DNA of 63,885 nucleotides from Paenibacillus agri (GTDB lineage Bacteria > Bacillota > Bacilli > Paenibacillales > Paenibacillaceae). The notes under the pieces were generated by a model. It searched no databases. It was given only the letters and a program-made list of their open reading frames with translations, and had not been told where the DNA came from. Below are positions 18,011-26,957 of this stretch, piece after piece; position 1 is the stretch's first letter, and the number at the start of each line of letters is the position of its first letter. A program made the translations under genes and the position numbers. The stretch is from NCBI RefSeq assembly GCF_013359945.1, contig NZ_JABWCS010000189.1, positions 1-63,885 on the forward strand. Direction: 5' to 3'.

Positions 18011-18949
18011 ATGACACATTGGCGGGAAAGTAAAATCGAAGGCCATGACGCCTGGATTGGCGAATCGTCACAGCTCTTGGTCTGCATAGTGCCGGGGCTT
18101 GGGGCTAAAGCGGTGTCGCTACGGAGCACCCGGACCGGGCGGGAATGGCTATGGCGTAGTGAAAAAGCACTCGGGAATGAGGGGTATGGTTCCCCCTTCC
18201 CGAATGGGGATGAGAGCGGCTGGGATGAGATGTTTCCCTGCATCGACGCCTGTGAATATCCGCTGGAGCCTTGGCAAGGCCGGACCATCCCGGATCATGG
18301 GGAGGTATGGTCACTCCCTTGGGAAGCTCACAACACAGGGTCTACCCTGCACTGCCAGGTAAAAGGTGAGCAGTTCCCATACCTGCTGGAGAAGACGTAT
18401 TCCTTCACAGCGGATGGCACGCTGCGGATAGACTATTCCGTCACGAACACATCCACTGCGCCGTTCTCCTTCCTTTGGGCAGCCCATCCGCTGTTGGAGG
18501 TTCAGGCGGGGATGAAGCTGCATGTACCGAATAATCTCGATGAGATCGAGATTTCCTATTCGGCAGAGGAAAGGCTCGGCGTCTTCGGGGACAGACAGCC
18601 TTGGCCTTTGGCCCCTAGCTCTGGCGGAACCGTCGATTTGAGTGTGACGGAAGCGAATGAGGGACGATTTGCCGAGAAATATTATTTCACCGGCAAGGCG
18701 GAGACAGGAGTCGCAGCAGTCAGTGATCCTGCGACTGGAGAGTCCATCACGTTCAGCTACCCCGCTGAACAGGTTCCGTATCTGGCCGTTTGGGCCAATT
18801 ACGGCGGATTCGGCGGCAATTATCAGCTTGCGCTGGAACCGGCCACCGGACGGATGGACCATCTCGGGGAGGCCGTGCGGCGCAGCGAGGTCGCCGTTGT
18901 TGCAGGCGGCCAAGTGTACCGCTGGCACCTTGAGGTGAGTCTTGTTTAA
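18011..18949 (+). CDS. Aldose 1-epimerase-like protein
   Basis: Predicted cytoplasmic mutarotase-like protein (312 residues) that would interconvert sugar anomers. Visible family marks are the DHGEVWSLPW segment, the AAHPLLEV histidine region and the late LALEPATG segment, where aldose epimerases carry the general-base glutamate. GAGGGAGGGAT precedes ATG 18011; a longer frame from 17951 runs through the hairpin and is not used. It is the second gene of the unit under the divergent AraC regulator. Sugar specificity unknown. Confidence 0.8.
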   Translation: MTHWRESKIEGHDAWIGESSQLLVCIVPGLGAKAVSLRSTRTGREWLWRSEKALGNEGYGSPFPNGDESGWDEMFPCIDACEYPLEPWQGRTIPDHGEVWSLPWEAHNTGSTLHCQVKGEQFPYLLEKTYSFTADGTLRIDYSVTNTSTAPFSFLWAAHPLLEVQAGMKLHVPNNLDEIEISYSAEERLGVFGDRQPWPLAPSSGGTVDLSVTEANEGRFAEKYYFTGKAETGVAAVSDPATGESITFSYPAEQVPYLAVWANYGGFGGNYQLALEPATGRMDHLGEAVRRSEVAVVAGGQVYRWHLEVSLV

Positions 18950-19083
18950 ACTGGGAAATTTAATGTATACAAAACGAATAAAAGAAAATAACAACCAAAT
19001 AAGCCGAAAAAAGAAAATAACAAAAAGCGAAGATGAGCAAACGGGGAAGTTTGGAACTGTAGGCACGGGAGCGCTCGCCTGCT

Positions 19084-19190
19084 AGCTTTCCATAGGAAAG
19101 CTAGCAAAGGTAGCGTATGCCTGAAAGCATTCCATAGGAAAGCTGGCAAAGGTAGCGTATGCTTGAAAGCATTCCATAGGAAAGCTCGCG
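19084..19190. repeat. 42-bp tandem repeat with palindromic core
   Basis: About two and a half units of a 42-bp sequence, each holding the palindrome GCTTTCCATAGGAAAGC or its variant GCATTCCATAGGAAAGC. A related copy lies at 19667-19692, and the flanking phrase TTTGGAACTGTA occurs both at about 19050 and 19600, so the two blocks share ancestry. Confidence 0.7.
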
Positions 19191-19330
19191 TCGGAATATA
19201 GATTGTCAGCAGCAAAACCTATAATCCATGGCTAATCAAATTCAGCGATGTCGCCAGAAGCGGTAAATTCTCCTTCTCCAGTCGTCTTAACGGTGAATAA
19301 GAGGGGAAATTCGCAACTAAGAGCATTTTT

Positions 19331-19500
19331 GTACCTTATTTTTCTTTAAAATAGATAAATGAGTAAAATAAGTGCATTATTGTATCTTAATTTCCGAAAA
19401 AACGCGCTGGACGGGTATTTTGGAAGATTTAAGGTACAATATTGCACTTAATCTCCATAAACCCTTAGCAGCAGAGGATTTAAGGTACGAAAATGCCGTT
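19331..19500. repeat. Dispersed AAGGTACAATATTGCACTTA-like repeats
   Basis: Imperfect direct and inverted copies of an AAGTGCAATATTGTACCTT-like motif occur near 19362, 19430 and 19480. A shorter relative occurs near 29440. The stretch 18950-19820 holds no supportable gene. Confidence 0.5.
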
Positions 19501-19824
19501 AATTACAGTTCGATCCTTCTTATATAAAGCTCTCTTTTTTCTTGTCAATGTTTGTTTTTTATGCGTTCTATATAGCGAGAAAGAATGCAGAGGGAAGGTT
19601 TGGAACTGTAAGAGCAGTAGTGTATGCCTGTAAGCTTCTATAGGAAGCTAGCATCGAAAGCGCACGACTGCAAGCTTTCCGCAGGAAAGCTCTCACCCGT
19701 AAGCGTAAGCATAAGCATAAGCTCACGTGATTTCGACCGCCAGAAGTGGTTCATAAAGTAGAAATCCGGGGACAACAGCGGCCGGAAGTCCAAACATCCA
19801 CCCTAGTGGCGATCGAGCCTTACC

Positions 19825-20142
19825 TTTGGAACTTACGTTTGGAACTTACGTTTGGAACTTACGTTTGGAGCTGTTTGGAACTTACGTTTGGAGCTGTTTG
19901 GAACTTACGTTTGGAGCTGTTTGGAACTTACGTTTGGAGCTGTTTGAAACTTACGTTTGGAACTTACGTTTGGAACTTACGTTTGGAGCTTACGTTTGGA
20001 GCTTACGTTTGGAACTTACGTTTGGAGCTTACGTTTGGAACTTACGATTGGAACTTACGATTGGAACTTACGTTTGGAGCTTACGTTTGGAGCTTACGTT
20101 TGGAACTTACGTTTGGATCTTATGTTTGGATCTTATGCTCGG
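19825..20142. repeat. 13-bp tandem array (TTTGGAACTTACG)
   Basis: About 24 head-to-tail units of TTTGGAACTTACG with A/G changes (GAACTT or GAGCTT) and several shortened TTTGGAGCTG units. Open frames crossing it (repeated LELTFGTYVW) are products of the repeat, since 13 is not a multiple of 3 and all frames read alike. It ends in four ATAAGTTCAGATC-like units at 20150-20195, just upstream of a kinase promoter. Confidence 0.9.
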
Positions 20143-20178
20143 ATATTATTATGTTCAGATCATAAGTTCAGATCATAA

Positions 20179-20207
20179 GTTCAGATCCTAAGTTCGTCAT
20201 ATATAAT
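20179..20207 (+). promoter_or_regulatory. Candidate promoter of the galactoside operon
   Basis: A perfect TATAAT at 20202-20207 lies 51 bases before the kinase start. A weak -35 (GTTCAG or TTCAGA) falls inside the 12-bp ATAAGTTCAGATC-type repeats, suggesting dependence on an activator. Confidence 0.4.
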
Positions 20208-20258
20208 AGAACAGACTAAAAGGAAAAGTTCAATTTATACAGCAGGAGGGACACAGAG

Positions 20259-22049
20259 ATGATCAAATGGCTGTTTATGAACCGGAGCATCCGGACCAAA
20301 ATCGTATGGAGCAATATGGTGATTTCCCTCGTCCCCTTGCTGATTTTGTCCTATCTGTTCTACCAGACAAGCACCAGCTCGCTGGAGCAGGCGATGATCC
20401 GCAGCTCTGACCAGAATGCTGAATATGTGTCGGATAATCTGGACCAGTATTTTCGCAATCTATCGACCTCGGCACTCCAGGTTTACGGCTTCAAGCGGGT
20501 CATTGATCTGATGGAGAATGGTACGAACTACAGTGATGCCAACATTATGGACATCAGGGAGTCGCTGGCAGGATACTACCGGCTTGTGGTTAGCAATAAT
20601 GCCGATATTATCAAAATTACCGTGCTCGGAAGTGATAACACCGTCCAGGACAGCTGGTCTAGGGCCGACAGCTACAACGTCATTGAACTAAATGATCAGG
20701 TTCCCCATTACCGGGAAATTCCTGATCTGCCTTTCCAGCACTCCCTGATGTTCACTTATACGGATCCTGTGATTGAGCAGGATCTTTTTGTGTATGCGAT
20801 GACCATTTACGATCCTTTCTATAAGAAGAAGTTTGGTTCGCTGGTCTTTTATGTGAAGGGGAAAGACTTCTATAAGAAAATGGAAAAGTATAACCGCTCG
20901 CCGAATGTGATCGTCTTGCAGAATGAGCGCGGAGAGACCTTTTACCGGACCAGTGAGGCCTATGCCGGGGAGGTCAAGCCCTACGTCCGTCCGGAGCGGA
21001 TGATCGACAGCCATGCACACCAACTGCATTTTTCGCAAAATCGTGAACTGCTAACTAGCACTTCCTATCTGGATCATGCCAACGTCGGGCTGAGCGTCTT
21101 GTATCCCAGCACGGAGCTGGCAGATAACCGCAGAAACACGCTGCGAATTACCATTGTTGTGCTTGTGTTAGTTATGCTCGTCATTGCAGGCTTTTCTCTG
21201 CTGGCGCAGCAGTTCATCACAAGGCCGATTCAGTATCTCGGCAAAGCGATGCGTGCTGTCCGGAGAGGGAAATTTAACACCACACTAAAGCCCAATCGTT
21301 GGCATGATGATTTGTCAGAGCTGACGGCGAACTTTAACTTCATGACGGAGAAGATCCAGGAACTGATTGAGAAGGAGTATAAAATGCAGCTGCGGAACAA
21401 GGAAGCCCAGTTTCTGGCGCTGCAAATGCAGATTAATCCGCATTTTCTGTACAACACGTTACAGACGATCGGCGGCAAGGCGGTGCTGATCGGGGATTAT
21501 GAGATTCATGAGATGTGCCGCGCCCTTGGGGATATGTTTCGCTACAGCTTCTATGAAGGCAATATGGAATCGACGCTGGGTCAAGAGCTGGCGCATCTGA
21601 ACAACTATTTGTATATCCAGCAGCTTCGGTTCGAGGAATCGCTAAAGACGGAGTTTGAGGTGCAGTCGGAGCTGATGGACTGCTCCATGATTCGTTTTAT
21701 GCTCCAGCCGATCATGGAAAATACGATTGTCCATGCTTTAGGCCAAGAGGATCATCACCTACTCGTGATCGGCGTAACTGCTGTCCGTGAGGGGAAGGAT
21801 GTGCTGATTGTCATCCGTGATAACGGAACGGGCATGGAGACAGAGAAGCTGGCCGAGCTGCAAGCGGCACTTGCCAGCCCTGCACCGGAAGTGTTTTCGG
21901 GTGTCTCCATTGGACTGAGGAATGTCCATGAGCGGATTCGGCTATTTTATGGCCCTCCTTATGGCCTTACTCTGGATAGCACACTAGGCGAAGGAACGAT
22001 AGTAAAAATCCGGATTCCATATAAAAAAACGGGGGCTGAGCATGTATAA
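20259..22049 (+). CDS. YesM-type sensor histidine kinase
   Basis: Membrane sensor kinase (596 residues), first gene of the galactoside locus. Membrane segments near residues 18-38 and 290-312 flank the extracellular sensor; HAMP, His_kinase box (QINPHFLYNTL, His395), N box (QPIMENTIVHAL), G1 (DNGTGM) and G2 (SIGLRN) follow. AGCAGGAGGG ends 8 bases before the ATG. Its last 8 bases overlap the regulator gene start, so the two are translationally coupled. Probably detects raffinose- or melibiose-type sugars, judged only from the downstream enzyme. Confidence 0.93.
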   Translation: MIKWLFMNRSIRTKIVWSNMVISLVPLLILSYLFYQTSTSSLEQAMIRSSDQNAEYVSDNLDQYFRNLSTSALQVYGFKRVIDLMENGTNYSDANIMDIRESLAGYYRLVVSNNADIIKITVLGSDNTVQDSWSRADSYNVIELNDQVPHYREIPDLPFQHSLMFTYTDPVIEQDLFVYAMTIYDPFYKKKFGSLVFYVKGKDFYKKMEKYNRSPNVIVLQNERGETFYRTSEAYAGEVKPYVRPERMIDSHAHQLHFSQNRELLTSTSYLDHANVGLSVLYPSTELADNRRNTLRITIVVLVLVMLVIAGFSLLAQQFITRPIQYLGKAMRAVRRGKFNTTLKPNRWHDDLSELTANFNFMTEKIQELIEKEYKMQLRNKEAQFLALQMQINPHFLYNTLQTIGGKAVLIGDYEIHEMCRALGDMFRYSFYEGNMESTLGQELAHLNNYLYIQQLRFEESLKTEFEVQSELMDCSMIRFMLQPIMENTIVHALGQEDHHLLVIGVTAVREGKDVLIVIRDNGTGMETEKLAELQAALASPAPEVFSGVSIGLRNVHERIRLFYGPPYGLTLDSTLGEGTIVKIRIPYKKTGAEHV

Positions 22050-23631
22050 AGTGATGGTCGTAGACGATGAACTTTGGGGCCGCAGAGCAATCAGTAAGAT
22101 GATCAGCGAGTTGGCTCTGGATGTCGAGGTCATCGCAGAAGCTAGGCATGGGGAAGAAGCGCTTAAGCTGATCGGAGTCAGCAAGCCGCATATCGTGGTT
22201 ACCGATATGAACATGCCGGTCATGGACGGACTGCAATTTCTGGAGCATCTTCATGAGCATCACAGTGACATCCGGGTAATCGTGATCAGCGGGTATTCCC
22301 AGTTCGAGTACTTGCGGGGGGCTATTCGTTATCAAGCCTGCGAGTATTTACTTAAGCCGGTTTCTATCGGTGATCTGCGAAGCGCGATGATCAAGGCGGC
22401 GGAACTGAGCCGCACTTACAGGAGTCATCAGCAGCAGAAAAAAGAAGCCGTGGATCTGCTCAAGCTGAAGCGGAGCGCTTTTTTGCAAAATGTCACTGCG
22501 GAAAGGATCACTAATCCATCAGACATCCTTAAGCATCAGGAAGAATTGCAGATTCCTTCTGGCCTGGAGCATTCCCGGCTGGTAGTGATGATGTTCCGGC
22601 ATTTTCAGGAGACAGCCCGTACCCGGTTTCACGGCAACGCCGATCTGCTGATGTTCAGCATCGAGAACATTTTGCATGAGCTTTTGCAGGATGAACTGGC
22701 GCTGGTCTACAAATCGGATGATCGTCTGCGAATTTGCCTGGTCGTGAATGGGACGCTGACTACCGGGACACAGGGGCCTGCCTGGTTACCGGAGTTCCAC
22801 AAGGCTGTTCAGCGGATGCTGAAGCTGGAGGTCTGCGCCGGACTCAGTCCGTCTTTCAGTGAACTAGCCGAGCTGCCGCATATGTTCCGTGCTGCCAATA
22901 AAGCCATCGGGGGAGCCCGGCTGCATGATTCCGGCTGCGGTCTATACCCTGCAGAGGATCAAATCGAGACCAGGGGCGGCGGTCTGCTAACTTCCTTTGA
23001 TTTGCAGGCTCTCCGTCAAGCGGTGGCCTCCGGTAATGTGAAGGAGGTCCGGGAGCTGCTGCACAATTATTTGACAAAGGTAACGGAATGCGGAGTGATC
23101 ACGGTGAGCGAGGTTCAGCAGGAGCTGACGAGAATTATGGACGTGGCAGTCTCGGAGCTGAAGGTGATGGTATCGGCTTCTCCTACGGTCTTTGATCCCC
23201 AGTCCATCACAGGCCTTATGGATGGCAGGGAAGTCACTTTGCTGCTGGGCCGCTGGCTGGAGGCGATTGAGGAATACAGTACGGACCGGAACGAATCCGA
23301 ATCGATCCAGATGATCCAGAGCATCGCCGCTTTTTTGAATGACCATTACTTTGAAGATATCAGTCTGATTGATATTGCCACTAGATTTCATATGGACCCA
23401 AGCTACCTGAGCAAACTGTTCAAGACAGTGACCTCGGAGAATTTCATCGAATATCTGACCCGCAAACGGATGGAAAAGGCATGTGAGCTGCTGCGTGCTT
23501 CTGACCGGAAAATCAGCGATATCTCTGAGCTCGTGGGCTATGAGAATCAGCGTTATTTCAGCCAGGTGTTCAAAAAAAGCACGGGACAGACGCCTTCGGA
23601 ATACCGGGACAGCCATCTCCAGCGGGACTGA
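22042..23631 (+). CDS. YesN-type response regulator with AraC DNA-binding domain
   Basis: Response regulator (529 residues) paired with the overlapping kinase gene. Receiver domain with DDE pocket, Asp55 (VVTDMNMPVMDG) and Lys near 105; C-terminal AraC helix-turn-helix pair (MDPSYLSKLFKTVTSE and RYFSQVFKKSTGQTPSEYR). Likely activates the transporter and alpha-galactosidase genes that follow. Confidence 0.93.
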   Translation: MYKVMVVDDELWGRRAISKMISELALDVEVIAEARHGEEALKLIGVSKPHIVVTDMNMPVMDGLQFLEHLHEHHSDIRVIVISGYSQFEYLRGAIRYQACEYLLKPVSIGDLRSAMIKAAELSRTYRSHQQQKKEAVDLLKLKRSAFLQNVTAERITNPSDILKHQEELQIPSGLEHSRLVVMMFRHFQETARTRFHGNADLLMFSIENILHELLQDELALVYKSDDRLRICLVVNGTLTTGTQGPAWLPEFHKAVQRMLKLEVCAGLSPSFSELAELPHMFRAANKAIGGARLHDSGCGLYPAEDQIETRGGGLLTSFDLQALRQAVASGNVKEVRELLHNYLTKVTECGVITVSEVQQELTRIMDVAVSELKVMVSASPTVFDPQSITGLMDGREVTLLLGRWLEAIEEYSTDRNESESIQMIQSIAAFLNDHYFEDISLIDIATRFHMDPSYLSKLFKTVTSENFIEYLTRKRMEKACELLRASDRKISDISELVGYENQRYFSQVFKKSTGQTPSEYRDSHLQRD

Positions 23632-23729
23632 TTACAAAAAATTGAACATCCGCTGCACCATTTATTTTATTACGGTTTCTCCCGGAAGCCGGTACGATAA
23701 AAGCAGGACATAAAGAGCCGTATAAGCTG

Positions 23730-23777
23730 AACTTAAGGATCACGTACTGCGAGCGGAGCATTCAGATCCTTAAGCTC
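23730..23777 (+). promoter_or_regulatory. Inverted repeat upstream of the binding-protein gene
   Basis: GAACTTAAGGATC (23730-23742) pairs with GATCCTTAAGCTC (23765-23777) with one mismatch across a 22-base spacer. No T run follows. It may be an operator for the regulator encoded just upstream, or a weak attenuator. Confidence 0.45.
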
Positions 23778-23825
23778 ACTCTATATAGCGTCCAACGCTT
23801 GAACTAGATGAAGGGGGAAATTACG

Positions 23826-25148
23826 TTGAAAAAATGGATGTCCATCAGTCTTGGTGTCATGCTGCTGAGTACCTTGTTATCCGCATGTGGCGGAGGCAAT
23901 AATACACCGTCTGCGGGCGGGAATGCCGAAGGCGCTCCCAGCAGTGGAGGCAATACAAAGTCTGAAGAACCGGTGACGATTAAGTTCATGCACTTCAAGA
24001 GCGATTTTACCGATCAGATTGCCAAGATTGTAGAGCAATTCGAGAGCGAAAATCCCAATATCAAGGTCGAAATACAGCCGGTCAAATACGATGATTACTA
24101 TACCCTGCTCAAAACCAAGCTGGCAGGCGGTGACGTCATAGACGTCTTTACACTAAACGCCGGTTTCAATACCCAGCTTTTTGCGGACGGCGGTTATCTG
24201 ACAGATCTTACGGGCCAGCCTTTTTTGAACAACTTTGATGAAAGCGTAGTCAAAGGCCAGGCGACAGATGGCAAGAACTATGTGATGCCGCTGAATGCGA
24301 ACCCGATTGCAGTGTTCTATAACAAAAAAATCTTCAAGGATCTGGGTCTGGAGGTTCCGAGAACCTATGATGCCTTGATTGCAGCCGCTGAGAAGATCAA
24401 GGCAGACGGCAAAACCCCGTTCGCTCTTGGCTGGAAAGACGGATGGACGATGACCATGTGGAATACCCGCGATCTGCCGAGCAATAGTGCCTTGGTAGAA
24501 GGTCAGCCAGACTTCTTCGAGAAGATAGAGAAAGGTCAGGCGAAGTTCGCAGACAATCCTGCGGTCAAAACAACCATAGAGCATGCCGCGAAGCTGTTTG
24601 AGCTCGGTAACAAGGATCAGCTGGGCGTGGATTACAACGGCGCTGTCGATCTTTTTGCCAAAGGAAATGTCGGCATGATGTATATGGGCACTTGGCCGCT
24701 CCCGGATATTGAGAAGAAAAATCCTGATCTGTACAACAATGATTTGGGCTACTTCCCGTACCCCTTCAGCAACGACGAGAGTCTGAACAAGCTGGACTTT
24801 AACGCAGACGCGTCACTGGCTATCGGGAGCAAGACCGAGCACAAGGAAGCTGCACTCAAATTCCTGGAATTCATGTCCAGCAAAGAGGGCGGGGATGCCT
24901 GGGTGGAGAACATCAAATCCTTGAGCTATGTTAAGGGAACCTCTACCGATATTGCCCCTGCCATCAAGGATTTGCAGCCGTACTTCGATAATGGTCAGAC
25001 CTATGATTCCCAGCTTTATTTAGCGAAGACGACCATTGACTGGCGGGCTCCATTTGATCAAAACCTGCAAAATCTGTTCTTTAAGAAAGTTACGCCGGAG
25101 CAGATTATTTCCAATATGGACGACTGGTTGAGCAAGAACCATAAATAG
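23826..25148 (+). CDS. Family 1 sugar-binding lipoprotein
   Basis: MalE/MsmE-class extracellular binding lipoprotein (440 residues). It is shorter than the LplA-type proteins elsewhere in the window and matches the MalF/MalG-type permeases that follow. Start is probably TTG 23826, with AAGGGGGAA 7 bases upstream; an in-frame ATG at 23808 overlaps that site. Lipobox LLSAC, Cys21. It carries a glycine/serine-rich spacer after the lipid anchor. Presumed ligand: an alpha-galactoside, from the GH36 gene in the same operon. Confidence 0.92.
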   Translation: MKKWMSISLGVMLLSTLLSACGGGNNTPSAGGNAEGAPSSGGNTKSEEPVTIKFMHFKSDFTDQIAKIVEQFESENPNIKVEIQPVKYDDYYTLLKTKLAGGDVIDVFTLNAGFNTQLFADGGYLTDLTGQPFLNNFDESVVKGQATDGKNYVMPLNANPIAVFYNKKIFKDLGLEVPRTYDALIAAAEKIKADGKTPFALGWKDGWTMTMWNTRDLPSNSALVEGQPDFFEKIEKGQAKFADNPAVKTTIEHAAKLFELGNKDQLGVDYNGAVDLFAKGNVGMMYMGTWPLPDIEKKNPDLYNNDLGYFPYPFSNDESLNKLDFNADASLAIGSKTEHKEAALKFLEFMSSKEGGDAWVENIKSLSYVKGTSTDIAPAIKDLQPYFDNGQTYDSQLYLAKTTIDWRAPFDQNLQNLFFKKVTPEQIISNMDDWLSKNHK

Positions 25149-25233
25149 CGCTCAGTAGACAAAGAGACGTGGGGGAAGGCATGGAGGAACACTCTGTGTC
25201 TTTTACCCTGCGGGAAGAAAGGATATGAGACTT

Positions 25234-26112
25234 ATGGGGAATCTCCAGCGTGCCCTGCGGAAAGAGATGTGGTACCTTCTTTTTATTGTGCCGGGTGTTT
25301 GTCTGTTTATTATGGCGGTTGTTATTCCGCTGATCATGGGAGCGCGTTATTCTTTTACAAACTGGGATGGTGTGTCTAATAAGTTCGCTTTTGTCGGCTG
25401 GGATAACTATGTAAAAGCGTATCAGGACCCTGGTTTCTGGGCTGCTCTTGGCAATACAGCCAAATACGCTCTCATACTGACGCTGCTTGTGAATGTGTTC
25501 TCTCTGTTGCTTGCGCTGGTACTGGATGCTTTTCTGCCACTGCGCAATGTATTCCGGACGATTTTTTTTCTACCGAGTGTGATTTCAATCGTTCTGTCGG
25601 GGTTTATCTGGAGCTATAACTACAGCACAGGGATTCCCCAATTGCTGAGCCACTTCGGACTGGATGTCACAAGCCCGCTCGGCAATCCTGATTATGCCTT
25701 GTTCGGGCTGATTCTTGTAGCGCTGTGGCAGGGGATTGGCTCGCCGATGATCATTTATATTGCCGGCCTGCAAGGTATTCCGCAGGAGCTCAGCGAAAGT
25801 GCCAAGATTGACGGTGCAGGGGTGTGGAAATCCTTCCGTCATATCACCTTCCCCTTGCTCGCGCCTTCAGTTACCATTAACCTGTTGCTGGTGCTGACCG
25901 GGTCGCTCAAAGTATTTGATCTCGTCTTTGTAACTACGAACGGGGGGCCCGGCTTCGCTACAGAGGTTGTGTCCACGTATATCTACAGAACTTCCTTTTC
26001 TTCCTTCCAGGGCGGGTACGGGATGGCATTGTCCATGATGTTCTTCCTGATCCTGGTGATCGTTACAGTTGTGCAAATGTCCATTTCCCGCAGACGGGAG
26101 GTGGAGATGTAA
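25234..26112 (+). CDS. MalF-type sugar ABC transporter permease
   Basis: Sugar permease (292 residues from ATG 25234; ATG 25225 is also in frame). AAAGGA at 25218-25223 is 10 bases before 25234 but only 1 base before 25225, favouring the later start. Six membrane segments and an EAA loop (LSESAKIDGAG then ITFP) near residue 190 are visible. Its stop overlaps the next start by one base. Confidence 0.92.
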   Translation: MGNLQRALRKEMWYLLFIVPGVCLFIMAVVIPLIMGARYSFTNWDGVSNKFAFVGWDNYVKAYQDPGFWAALGNTAKYALILTLLVNVFSLLLALVLDAFLPLRNVFRTIFFLPSVISIVLSGFIWSYNYSTGIPQLLSHFGLDVTSPLGNPDYALFGLILVALWQGIGSPMIIYIAGLQGIPQELSESAKIDGAGVWKSFRHITFPLLAPSVTINLLLVLTGSLKVFDLVFVTTNGGPGFATEVVSTYIYRTSFSSFQGGYGMALSMMFFLILVIVTVVQMSISRRREVEM

Positions 26113-26930
26113 TGAAAAAGACGCGAATCGCGGTTTTTGTATTGATTTTGGTGTTGGCCTTGATTTTTTTGTTTCCTTTATATATTGCCGTATTGATGTC
26201 GGTCAAAACAGCCAAGCAAACCTTTGATTCTTTTTATGCTCTGCCGTCCAGCCTTGATTTTTCTAATTATCTGCACGCTTGGCAGACCTCGAAATTCCCG
26301 GTGGCGATTAGCAACAGTCTTATCATCACAGGTTTATCTGTGGTGCTGATTGTACTGGTATCTGCCTTAGCTGGTTATTCGATTGCAAGAAGGAACAAGC
26401 CTTTTTATAACATCATATTTCTGCTGTTTCTGTCGGGAATGATGATTCCGTTTCAGGTGACGATGCTCCCATTGTATAAGCTTGGAAAAACCCTGCATAT
26501 GCTCAATACGCATTGGGGCATTATCCTGATCTACGGGGGATTTGGTATCCAGATGGGCGTGCTGTTCTATACAGCTTTTATCAAGCAAATCTCGCGGGAA
26601 ATCGAGGAAGCGGCCACGATTGATGGCTGTTCTACACCGGGAATCTTCTTCCGTGTGATTCTTCCTTTGTTAAAGCCGGTGACGGCAACGGTGGTTGTGT
26701 TGAATGCACTGTACATCTGGAATGATTTTCTGCTGCCTTTGCTTTATTTGCAGGACAATCAATACCGGACCATCCCGCTGCAGCAATATTTCTTCTTCGG
26801 TCAATACAGCAGTGATTTGAACCTGGCGTTCGCTTATGCGGTCATGGGAATGATCCCGGTCATCGTCTTCTTCCTGCTGATGCAGAAATTTATCATTAAG
26901 GGGATCGCTGCAGGCGCAGTCAAAGGATAA
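26112..26930 (+). CDS. MalG-type sugar ABC transporter permease
   Basis: Partner permease (272 residues) whose ATG overlaps the upstream TAA (TAATG). EAA loop IEEAATIDGCS then VILP near residue 165; typical tail FIIKGIAAGAVKG. Together with the protein at 25234 it forms the channel for the sugar bound by the 23826 lipoprotein. As with the other cassettes, the ATPase must be encoded elsewhere. Confidence 0.93.
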   Translation: MKKTRIAVFVLILVLALIFLFPLYIAVLMSVKTAKQTFDSFYALPSSLDFSNYLHAWQTSKFPVAISNSLIITGLSVVLIVLVSALAGYSIARRNKPFYNIIFLLFLSGMMIPFQVTMLPLYKLGKTLHMLNTHWGIILIYGGFGIQMGVLFYTAFIKQISREIEEAATIDGCSTPGIFFRVILPLLKPVTATVVVLNALYIWNDFLLPLLYLQDNQYRTIPLQQYFFFGQYSSDLNLAFAYAVMGMIPVIVFFLLMQKFIIKGIAAGAVKG

Positions 26931-26957
26931 CCTGATAAATGAATGGAGTGTTTTACG

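Noticed and set aside
19746..20191. Three overlapping plus-strand frames with repeated LELTFGTYVW
   Set aside because: All arise from the 13-bp tandem array; each frame reads the same repeat, and no start has a ribosome site.
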